Below, one piece after another: positions 1 through 5,054 of a stretch of 5,054 nucleotides of DNA. The notes under the pieces were generated by a model. That model was not told the DNA's origin and did not search any database. It was given only the letters and a program-made list of their open reading frames with translations. Each line of letters starts with the position of its first letter. Position 1 is the stretch's first letter. A program made the position numbers and the translations under genes. This DNA is from Oscillospiraceae bacterium (GTDB taxonomy: Bacteria > Bacillota > Clostridia > WRCU01). The stretch is taken from the NCBI GenBank assembly GCA_009783805.1, contig WRCU01000154.1, positions 1 to 5,054 on the forward strand. Reading direction: 5' to 3'.

Positions 1-81
1 GAGAGCGACCTTAAGAAGTTCCGTATGGCGCATGAGTCATTGATGAAGGCATTGTCCGGCATCGGCGCGACCATAGGGTAA
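1..81 (+). CDS. 3' end of an unidentified protein gene (partial)
   Basis: The frame is open from the first base and closes with TAA at 79-81, giving 26 C-terminal residues that begin ESDLKKFRMAHESL and end ALSGIGATIG. The composition (a charged, probably helical stretch followed by a small Gly/Ala-rich tail) is plausible for a real C-terminus. The repeat array starts just after the stop, as is usual when such elements sit in intergenic DNA. There is no recognisable domain, so no function is proposed. It could be an accidental open frame, but its strand agrees with all the genes to the right. Confidence 0.5.
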   Translation, partial: ESDLKKFRMAHESLMKALSGIGATIG

Positions 82-87
82 GGGCGG

Positions 88-255
88 GATGACGGGCTGG
101 ATTGCTTCGTCGCAAGGCTCCTCGCAATGACGGGCATAAGGGGTGTCATCGCGAGGAGCGATAGCGACGTGGCGATCCATCCTCGCAATGACGGGCATAA
201 GGGGTGTCATCGCGAGGAGCGATAGCGACGTGGCGATCCATCCTCGCAATGACGG
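88..255. repeat. Palindromic intergenic repeat array (two exact 61-bp units plus partial and inverted copies)
   Basis: From 119 to 255 the sequence repeats with an exact period of 61 bp: unit 1 is 119-179, unit 2 is 180-240, and a 15-nt start of unit 3 is 241-255. Each unit contains a 48-nt palindromic core (145-192 and 206-253) whose ends, GTCATCGCGAGG and CCTCGCAATGAC, pair with a single C/A mismatch. To the left, 98-131 is the reverse complement of a diverged copy of the same core's first 35 nt, so 98-131 and 145-179 can fold into a long hairpin with a 13-nt loop. ATGACGGG recurs at 89, 128 and 189. Elements of this type (GTCATTGCGAGGAGC-like, often mistranslated as RHCEERSDEAI peptides) are known as dispersed intergenic repeats in many unrelated bacteria. 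There is no transposase and no T-tract, so neither an intact mobile element nor a classical terminator is supported. Confidence 0.9.
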
Positions 256-279
256 ACGTAGGGCTTAAAATGACAATAT

Positions 280-286
280 AAGGAGG
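280..286 (+). promoter_or_regulatory. Strong Shine-Dalgarno site for the Gfo/Idh/MocA gene
   Basis: AAGGAGG lies 9 nt before the ATG at 296 and settles that start. A second ATG at 288-290 is too close to the site and out of frame. The AT-rich stretch just upstream (265-280) follows directly on the repeat array and may hold the promoter, but no convincing -35/-10 pair can be assigned. Confidence 0.85.
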
Positions 287-295
287 CATGGGTCG

Positions 296-1462
296 ATGGA
301 GAAGGTCAGGTTCGGGATAGCGGGATTGGGGAACATGGGCACCGGCCACATGGCCTACCTCGCGCGCGGCGAGGTGAAGGGGGCCGAGCTCACGGCCATA
401 TGCGACGACGACCCGGCCGCCCTGCGGCGGGCGGCGGCGACCGGCGCTTATAAGGCATTCGAGTCGGCCGAGGCGATGGTCGCGTCCGGGGAGATCGATG
501 CGATAATCATCGCCACGCCCCACTACCTCCATCCGGACATCGCCATTAAGGCCTTCGCCAAGGGCCTCCACGTCATGACGGAAAAGCCCGCGGGCGTCTA
601 CACCAAGCAGGTGAGGCTGATGGACGAGGCGGCCGCCGCCTCCGGGAAGGTGTTCGGCATCATGTTCAGCACGCGCCCCGCGCCCATCTACCAAAAGGTG
701 AAGGAGCTCATATCGGCCGGCGAGATAGGGGCGATCATACGCACGAACTGGATCATCACCAACTGGTACAGGACCCAGTCCTACTACGACTCCGGCGGGT
801 GGAGGGCCACGTGGGCCGGCGAGGGCGGCGGCGTGCTCCTCAACCAGGACCCGCACCAGCTCGACATATGGCAGTGGACCTGCGGCCTGCCGAAGAGGGT
901 CATGGCCTTCTGCGGCTACGGCAAGTTCCACGAAATCGAGGTCGAGGACGACGTCACCGCCTACGTGGAGTATGAAGGCGGCGCCACCGGGGTCTTCGTC
1001 ACGTCGACCGGCGAGACGCCCGGGACGAACAGGTTCGAGATCTCCGGCGACCTGGGCAAGATCCTGGTCGAGAACGGCAAGCTGCGCCTGTTCAAGCTGA
1101 GGTCGTCGTCGGCCGAGTTCCTTAGGACGAGCAAGAGCGGCTTCGCGCAGCCGGAATGCTGGGAATGCCTGGTGCCGGTGCACGGGCAGGACGGGGGCCA
1201 CGCGGCCATTACGCAGAACTTCGTCGACGCCATCCTTAAGGGCGCCCCGCTCATGGCCCCGGGTTACGAGGGCATGAAGGGCCTGCAGATATCGAACGCG
1301 ATGCACCTCTCGTGCTGGACGGGCAAGTGGGCCGACATACCGGTGGACGAGGAGCTGTTCCTCTCCCTGCTAAATGAAAAGGTGAAAGGCTCAAAGGCCA
1401 AGTCCGGCCAAAAAGGCGGCGTCGGCCCGGCGGACCTGTCCTCTTCCTTTAACAAGTCGTAG
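296..1462 (+). CDS. Gfo/Idh/MocA family NAD(P)-dependent oxidoreductase
   Basis: This is a predicted cytoplasmic sugar or polyol dehydrogenase of 388 aa, typical for the family. The N-terminal Rossmann fold shows the dinucleotide motif GLGNMG (residues 10-15), the ATPHYLH strand-loop (73-79) and the family signature EKPAG (96-100), whose Lys97 is the conserved catalytic/nicotinamide-contact lysine. The C-terminal alpha/beta domain carries GGWRATWAGEGGGVLLNQ (167-184) followed by DPHQLD (185-190), with His187 and Asp190 at the usual active-site positions. There is no signal peptide, so it is not one of the secreted Tat-dependent Gfo proteins. Residues 362-388 form a Lys/Ser/Gly-rich tail that looks disordered. 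It starts after a strong ribosome binding site and is followed 3 nt later by an aldo/keto reductase, so the two are almost certainly co-transcribed. Family membership is secure. The substrate (inositol, a hexose or an amino sugar, for example) cannot be determined. Confidence 0.93.
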   Translation: MEKVRFGIAGLGNMGTGHMAYLARGEVKGAELTAICDDDPAALRRAAATGAYKAFESAEAMVASGEIDAIIIATPHYLHPDIAIKAFAKGLHVMTEKPAGVYTKQVRLMDEAAAASGKVFGIMFSTRPAPIYQKVKELISAGEIGAIIRTNWIITNWYRTQSYYDSGGWRATWAGEGGGVLLNQDPHQLDIWQWTCGLPKRVMAFCGYGKFHEIEVEDDVTAYVEYEGGATGVFVTSTGETPGTNRFEISGDLGKILVENGKLRLFKLRSSSAEFLRTSKSGFAQPECWECLVPVHGQDGGHAAITQNFVDAILKGAPLMAPGYEGMKGLQISNAMHLSCWTGKWADIPVDEELFLSLLNEKVKGSKAKSGQKGGVGPADLSSSFNKS

Positions 1463-1465
1463 CGG

Positions 1466-2329
1466 ATGGGGCTGCGGACCGTCGACGCGGGCGGCCTGCC
1501 CATCCCCTGCCTGGGCATGGGCACATGGCGGATGGGGGAGAGGGCGGCCGACCGCGCCGAGGAGGCCGCGTCGCTGAGGCTGGGCATAGGGCTGGGCATG
1601 GGCCTGATCGACACGGCCGAGATGTACGGGGACGGCGCCACGGAGTCCTTCGTCGGTAAGTCCCTAAAGGGAGTGCCCAGGGATTCGTATACGCTCGTCA
1701 CTAAGGTATGCCCCCAAAACGCCGGAAGGCCGGCGATTTTTTCCAGCCTGGATTCATCCCTTAAAAGGCTCGGCACGGACCACGCGGACATATACCTGCT
1801 CCACTGGCGCGGCCCGGTCCCGCTCGCGGAGACCGTCGGCTGCATGGCGGAGCTGGTGCGCCGGGGCAAGGCCAGGAGGTGGGGCGTTTCGAACCTCGAC
1901 GTCGCGGACATGGGGGAGCTGCTGGCCATACCGGGCGGGGACGGCTGCTGCGTCGACCAAGTCCTGTACAACGTCACCTCCAGGGGCATCGAGTACGACC
2001 TCATGCCATGGCTCAGGCGTCATGGGATCGCGACCATGGCCTACTGCCCGCTGGCCCAGGCCGGCAGCCTGAGGAGGATGGGCGGCGACGCCTTCGAGAG
2101 CCCGGTGCTCAAGGCCATAGCCGAGGGCCATGGGGCCACGGTGGCGCAGGTGATGCTCGCCTTCACGCTAAGGTTGGGCTGCGTCGCGGCCATCCCGAAG
2201 GCCTCCTCCCCCAGGCATGTGGCCGAGAACCGAGCGGCGGCCGAACTGAGGCTGACCGACTCGGACCTGGCCGCCATCGACGGGGCCTTCTGGCCTCCGA
2301 CCGCCAAGATGCACCTCGACATGGAATGA
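1466..2329 (+). CDS. yeaE: Aldo/keto reductase, YeaE-like
   Basis: This is a 287-aa cytoplasmic NADPH-dependent carbonyl reductase with a TIM-barrel fold. The catalytic tetrad is complete: Asp49 and Tyr54 in LIDTAEMYG, Lys80 in LVTK and His113 in YLLHW. WGVSNLD (139-145), VDQVLYN (163-169), SRGIEYDLMPW (172-182) and MAYCPLAQAG (191-200) follow, with the cofactor-binding IPKASS (243-248) near the C-terminus. From memory, long stretches match E. coli YeaE (about 284 aa), including the TAEMY, NAGG-like and SRGIEYDL segments and an ending close to LDM. YeaE has been described as reducing methylglyoxal; whether this protein does is inference. Its ATG lies 3 nt after the stop of the upstream oxidoreductase with no clear Shine-Dalgarno site, suggesting translational coupling. 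A joint role in interconverting a sugar-derived carbonyl is plausible but unproven. Confidence 0.93.
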   Translation: MGLRTVDAGGLPIPCLGMGTWRMGERAADRAEEAASLRLGIGLGMGLIDTAEMYGDGATESFVGKSLKGVPRDSYTLVTKVCPQNAGRPAIFSSLDSSLKRLGTDHADIYLLHWRGPVPLAETVGCMAELVRRGKARRWGVSNLDVADMGELLAIPGGDGCCVDQVLYNVTSRGIEYDLMPWLRRHGIATMAYCPLAQAGSLRRMGGDAFESPVLKAIAEGHGATVAQVMLAFTLRLGCVAAIPKASSPRHVAENRAAAELRLTDSDLAAIDGAFWPPTAKMHLDME

Positions 2330-2336
2330 CGGGCGC

Positions 2337-2366
2337 TTGACACGCGGACAGTATAACCGGTATATT
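2337..2366 (+). promoter_or_regulatory. Predicted sigma-70-type promoter for murA (and probably rqcH)
   Basis: A perfect -35 hexamer TTGACA (2337-2342) is followed after 18 nt by TATATT (2361-2366). TATTAT at 2363 is a less well spaced alternative. The region is much more AT-rich than the flanking genes. Transcription would begin near 2373 and give a leader of about 95 nt. No terminator separates it from the aldo/keto reductase ending at 2329, so read-through from upstream is possible as well. Confidence 0.65.
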
Positions 2367-2425
2367 ATCGCCCGACCGACTTAACTAGGCATATTTGAAA
2401 TGCGCATCGCCACGTGTTAACATAT

Positions 2426-2440
2426 CCGTAACAATTACGG
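2426..2440 (+). promoter_or_regulatory. Perfect 15-nt hairpin/palindrome in the murA leader
   Basis: CCGTAA and TTACGG form a perfect 6-bp stem around a 3-nt CAA loop, 26 nt before the murA ATG and downstream of the predicted promoter. No T-tract follows, so it is not an intrinsic terminator. It could be a small operator or an RNA element near the ribosome binding site; chance is also possible for a stem this short. Confidence 0.35.
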
Positions 2441-2466
2441 CAAAATGAAAGGCAGCAGCCTCATAT

Positions 2467-3801
2467 ATGCGATGGTTCCAAATCGACGGCGGCGACGCGC
2501 TTAAAGGCGAGGTAAGGGTCCCCGGATCCAAGAACAGCTCCCTCGCCCTATTGGTCGCGGCATGCATGGCCGATGGCGAGGTGACCCTCGAGAACGTCCC
2601 GGAGATCGCTGACATCGCCTCGGTCTGCGAGATAGCAAGGCTTCTGGGCGCCGACGTCACCAAGCGCAGCAGGAACACGCTCACCATAGACCCGTCGGGC
2701 CTCAGCTCATCGGACGTGCCCGAAAGGCCCGCCTCCGGGATCAGGATGGCCTATTACTTCGTGGGCGCCCTCCTCTCTAGGTTCGGCAGGGTGTCGGTCG
2801 GCAACCCGGGCGGCGACGACATAGGCCCGAGGCCCATAGACCAGCACATCAAGGGCTTCAGGATGCTCGGCGCCAAGGTCACGCAATCGAAGGACCGCTA
2901 TGAGGTCGCCGTCAACGGCAAGCTGAAGGGCGCCACGATCCATTACGACACCATCACCTCGGGCGCAACGATAAACCACATGCTCGCCGCCGTGAAGGCG
3001 GACGGCAGGACCCGCCTCCTGAACGCCGCGCGCGACCCCGAGGTCGTCGACGTCGCCGTCTTCCTCAACAAGATGGGGGCTAGGGTCTCGGGCGCGGGGA
3101 CCGACAGGATAACGATCGACGGGGTCAGGAAGCTCACGGGCTGCCCGCACCAGGCCATCCCGGACAGGCTCATGGCCGGCACGCTCCTGGTGGCGGGGGC
3201 CGTCACGGAAGGCGAGGTGACCGTGACCGGCGTCATACCCGAGCACCTCGACTCATGCATAGCCAAGCTCAGCGAGGTGGGGGCGAAAGTCACCCACGGC
3301 GGCGACCACGTCACCGTCTCCGCCTGCGGGAGGCTGAGGCCCATCAAGATCGAGACGGGCATGTACCCCCTGTTCGCGACGGACCTGCAGCAGCCCTTCA
3401 CGTCGCTCCTGCTCAAGGCCAGCGGGACGAGCGTCATCAACGACAGGATCTACCCGTTCAGGTTCGACCATTGCCAGCAGCTGAGGAAGATGGGCGCGAA
3501 GATAGAGCTGAGGGACGGCTGCGCGGTCGTGCACGGGTGCCGCGAGGGCCTGAAAGGCGGCTGGGTCGACGCGGGCGACATACGCTCGGGCATAAGCCTG
3601 ATACTCGCCTCCTTCATAGCGGACGGGGTCACATACATACGCGGGGTCGAGCACATAAGCCGCGGGTACGAGGACATAGTCTCCACGTTGAACGGGCTGG
3701 GGGCGAGGATAACGTTGGCGTCCGACGAAAGGCCGCCCGACAGGTACCTTTCGCCGTTCATCGAGGCGAAGGTCGCCGTGCCCCTCCCGAACAGGGCTTA
3801 A
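2467..3801 (+). CDS. murA: UDP-N-acetylglucosamine 1-carboxyvinyltransferase MurA, Cys-to-Asp active-site form
   Basis: MurA transfers enolpyruvate from PEP to the 3'-OH of UDP-GlcNAc, the first committed step of peptidoglycan synthesis, in the cytoplasm. At 444 aa it has the full two-lobed EPSP-synthase-like length. Conserved residues visible (E. coli equivalents in brackets) are Lys22-Asn23 in PGSKNSS (K22, N23), Arg93 (R91), Arg122 in GPRPID (R120), Asp306 in FATDLQ (D305), Arg332 in FRFDH (R331), Asp371/Arg373 in DIRSG (D369, R371) and Arg399 in SRGYED (R397). The catalytic-loop Cys (C115 in E. coli) is replaced by Asp117 in PGGDDIG, as in mycobacterial and chlamydial MurA, which are fosfomycin-insensitive. 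The usual FPTD is FATD. The ATG at 2467 is the only start in frame after a stop at 2446; its ribosome binding site is weak (GAAAGG, 14 nt away). It is followed after 37 nt by rqcH. Confidence 0.96.
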   Translation: MRWFQIDGGDALKGEVRVPGSKNSSLALLVAACMADGEVTLENVPEIADIASVCEIARLLGADVTKRSRNTLTIDPSGLSSSDVPERPASGIRMAYYFVGALLSRFGRVSVGNPGGDDIGPRPIDQHIKGFRMLGAKVTQSKDRYEVAVNGKLKGATIHYDTITSGATINHMLAAVKADGRTRLLNAARDPEVVDVAVFLNKMGARVSGAGTDRITIDGVRKLTGCPHQAIPDRLMAGTLLVAGAVTEGEVTVTGVIPEHLDSCIAKLSEVGAKVTHGGDHVTVSACGRLRPIKIETGMYPLFATDLQQPFTSLLLKASGTSVINDRIYPFRFDHCQQLRKMGAKIELRDGCAVVHGCREGLKGGWVDAGDIRSGISLILASFIADGVTYIRGVEHISRGYEDIVSTLNGLGARITLASDERPPDRYLSPFIEAKVAVPLPNRA

Positions 3802-3819
3802 GCGCCCTGGCATCCCTTT

Positions 3820-3826
3820 AGGAAGG
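3820..3826 (+). promoter_or_regulatory. Ribosome binding site for rqcH
   Basis: AGGAAGG lies 12 nt upstream of the ATG at 3839, a rather long spacing. No nearer site exists. The start is supported independently by the MPFDG opening that is typical of bacterial NFACT proteins. Confidence 0.6.
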
Positions 3827-3838
3827 TCAATATAGATC

Positions 3839-5054
3839 ATGCCATTCGACGGCTTTTTCGCCCTATGCATGGCTGGCGAGCTGAACGCGCTTTTATCCGG
3901 GGGGAAGGTCGAGAAGGTTTCCCAGCCCGAGAGGGACGGCATCATCCTCACCGTCCGCGCGGGCGGCGCGAGCCATAGGCTTCTGGCGTCCGCGAACCCA
4001 TCGGCCCCCAGGATCCACCTTACCGGCATCCCAAAGGAGAGCCCCGGCGCGGCGCCGAACTTCTGCATGCTCCTGCGCAAGTACCTGGTGGGCGGAAGGG
4101 TGATCTCGGTGACCGCGTCCGACATGGAGCGTGTGGTCGAGATAGGCGTGCGCACGTGGAGCCAGCTCGGCGACCCCACCATCAAAAGGCTGGTCGTTGA
4201 AATTATGGGGAAGCACTCGAACATCATCTTAATCAACGAGGAAGGCTTCATACACGACGCCATCAAGCACGTGGACCCCAGCATGAGCAGCGTGCGTGAG
4301 GTCATGCCCGCGCGGCGCTACGCGCCCCCGCCCACGCAGGGCAAGGCGCACCCGGACCGCGCCTCGGAAGCCTTGGGCGACTGGCCCGAGACTCCCGTCA
4401 AGGGCCTGTTGGTCGACAGGCTCATGGGCTTCAGCCCGTTCCTCGCCGGCGAGGTCTGCTTCCTGGCGGGAGTCGGCCCCGACGTCGCCGCCTCGGCGTT
4501 ATGCGAAGGCGAGAGGTCGGCCTTGCTGGGGAGGATAAGGGAGGTGTGCGCGGAGGCCTCATCGAACGGGGCTAAGGGATACGTCCTGTACGCGAGGCCT
4601 AAGCCGAAGCCGACCGGCACCGACGCGGGCGGGGACGCGACCAAGGACGCGGGCGGGGATGCGACCAAGGACGCGGGCGGGGATGCGACCAAGGACCCGG
4701 ATAACTCGGGCGGCCTTGGGCCGGGCGGCTTCGGCCTGGACGTGGCGGACTTCCATTTCATGAATTTCCCAAAAGAGTCCGCCGCGGCATGCGGCTGCGC
4801 GGAAATAGCGGCCCCCACGCGCGTCGCCGGGTTCGGCACCTTGTCGGAAACCGTCGAAGCCTACTACGCGGGCAAGAAGGTAGGGTCCCTACTCGAGCAG
4901 GTTAGGGGCGAGCTCGTTAAGCTGGCGGGCAGGAACGCCGCCCGATGCAAAAAAAAGGCGGATTCCCACGAGGAGAAAATCAAGGAGACGGATGGCATGG
5001 ACTCGCTGCGCGTGCGCGGCGACCTCATAATGGCCAACCTCCACTCGATCGGGC
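3839..5054 (+). CDS. rqcH: Rqc2/RqcH-type NFACT ribosome quality control protein (3' truncated by window end)
   Basis: RqcH binds stalled 50S subunits carrying peptidyl-tRNA and directs C-terminal alanine tailing of the nascent chain for degradation; older annotations call it fibronectin-binding protein A (FbpA/YloA). 405 residues are present, against roughly 550-590 for the family, so the C-terminal NFACT-R part is off the window. The NFACT-N domain is clear: MPFDG (1-5), VEKVSQPERD (24-33), NFCMLLRKYL (74-83), Glu97-Arg98 in SDMERVVEI where B. subtilis has the essential Asp-Arg pair, and the signature VEIMGKHSNIILIN (120-133). A helix-hairpin-helix-like part follows (186-207), then a Lys-rich coiled-coil region (335-390) ending in RGDLIMANLHSIG. 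Residues 262-285 are three tandem copies of DAGGDATK, placed in what should be a loop before DFHFMNF. It lies 37 nt after murA with no terminator, so co-transcription is likely. Confidence 0.93.
   Translation, partial: MPFDGFFALCMAGELNALLSGGKVEKVSQPERDGIILTVRAGGASHRLLASANPSAPRIHLTGIPKESPGAAPNFCMLLRKYLVGGRVISVTASDMERVVEIGVRTWSQLGDPTIKRLVVEIMGKHSNIILINEEGFIHDAIKHVDPSMSSVREVMPARRYAPPPTQGKAHPDRASEALGDWPETPVKGLLVDRLMGFSPFLAGEVCFLAGVGPDVAASALCEGERSALLGRIREVCAEASSNGAKGYVLYARPKPKPTGTDAGGDATKDAGGDATKDAGGDATKDPDNSGGLGPGGFGLDVADFHFMNFPKESAAACGCAEIAAPTRVAGFGTLSETVEAYYAGKKVGSLLEQVRGELVKLAGRNAARCKKKADSHEEKIKETDGMDSLRVRGDLIMANLHSIG
4622..4693 (+). repeat. Three tandem 24-bp in-frame repeats inside rqcH
   Basis: The units are 4622-4645, 4646-4669 and 4670-4693. 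Units 2 and 3 are identical, and unit 1 differs by one silent C/T change (GAC versus GAT). Each encodes DAGGDATK, and a fragment of a fourth (GAC) follows. The unit length is a multiple of three, so copy-number change keeps the frame. Near-identity points to recent expansion by slippage or unequal recombination. Confidence 0.95.

Noticed and set aside
98..179. Intrinsic terminator of the left-edge gene
   Set aside because: A long hairpin is possible, but no run of T follows either arm.
37..249. Minus-strand 70-aa ORF rich in RHCEEPCDEAI-like and VIARMDRHVAIAPRDD peptides
   Set aside because: It is a translation of the palindromic repeats. Such peptides are a well-known source of spurious hypothetical proteins.
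119..255. CRISPR array
   Set aside because: The 61-bp units are directly abutting and identical, with no unique spacers; the structure is a tandem duplication of a palindromic element.
146..1306. 386-aa minus-strand ORF opposite the Gfo/Idh/MocA gene
   Set aside because: It is an antisense shadow produced by high G/C at third positions. It runs into the repeats, has Arg/Gly/Pro/Val-rich low-information sequence and shows no domain.
2325..2334. A further copy of the intergenic repeat at the end of the aldo/keto reductase
   Set aside because: Only 10 nt (AATGACGGGC) match and no palindromic partner is nearby, so it is probably chance around the stop codon.
1879..2340. 153-aa plus-strand ORF overlapping the aldo/keto reductase
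   Set aside because: It is in another frame of a gene whose conserved motifs continue to its stop. The Gly/Arg-rich composition is typical of a frame shadow.
3253..4305. 350-aa minus-strand ORF spanning murA and rqcH
   Set aside because: It covers parts of two well-supported genes on the other strand and the gap between them, with no recognisable motif and no ribosome binding evidence.
4296..4538. 80-aa plus-strand Arg/Pro-rich ORF inside rqcH
   Set aside because: It is an out-of-frame shadow within the conserved NFACT reading frame.

Overview
The window is a GC-rich piece of bacterial chromosome with four well-supported protein genes, all on the + strand. The 3' tail of a fifth gene lies at the left edge, and the rightmost gene runs off the right edge. 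The rightmost gene, an RqcH/NFACT protein opening with MPFDG, and the overall look of the MurA suggest a member of Bacillota (Clostridia-like) or a neighbouring lineage. This is inference: nothing here fixes the taxon. Arginine is written mostly as AGG (about 24 of 33 in murA) and ATA is common for Ile, which is unusual for such GC-rich DNA and could help place the organism.

Layout. 1-81: last 26 codons of an unidentified gene. 82-279: noncoding spacer with a palindromic repeat array (two exact 61-bp tandem units, a partial third, and an inverted, diverged copy on the left). 280-2329: a tight two-gene unit with a Gfo/Idh/MocA NAD(P)-dependent oxidoreductase, then, after 3 nt, a YeaE-type aldo/keto reductase. 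2330-2466: intergenic region with a consensus-like sigma-70 promoter, a roughly 95-nt leader, a perfect 15-nt hairpin and a tiny ORF overlapping the next start. 2467-3801: murA, first committed step of peptidoglycan synthesis. 3839-5054: 5' two thirds or so of rqcH, the ribosome-quality-control NFACT protein.

Functionally there are two modules. The oxidoreductase pair probably acts on sugar or polyol substrates, one partner oxidising or reducing a sugar carbon and the other reducing a carbonyl; the substrate cannot be read from sequence. The murA-rqcH pair are housekeeping genes that may share the promoter upstream of murA.

Most notable points: MurA has Asp in place of the usual active-site Cys, which predicts intrinsic fosfomycin insensitivity. 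RqcH carries three tandem in-frame copies of an 8-residue DAGGDATK repeat. The repeat array at the left belongs to a class of dispersed palindromic elements that often yields spurious ORFs. I see no strong sign of a previously undescribed multi-gene system.
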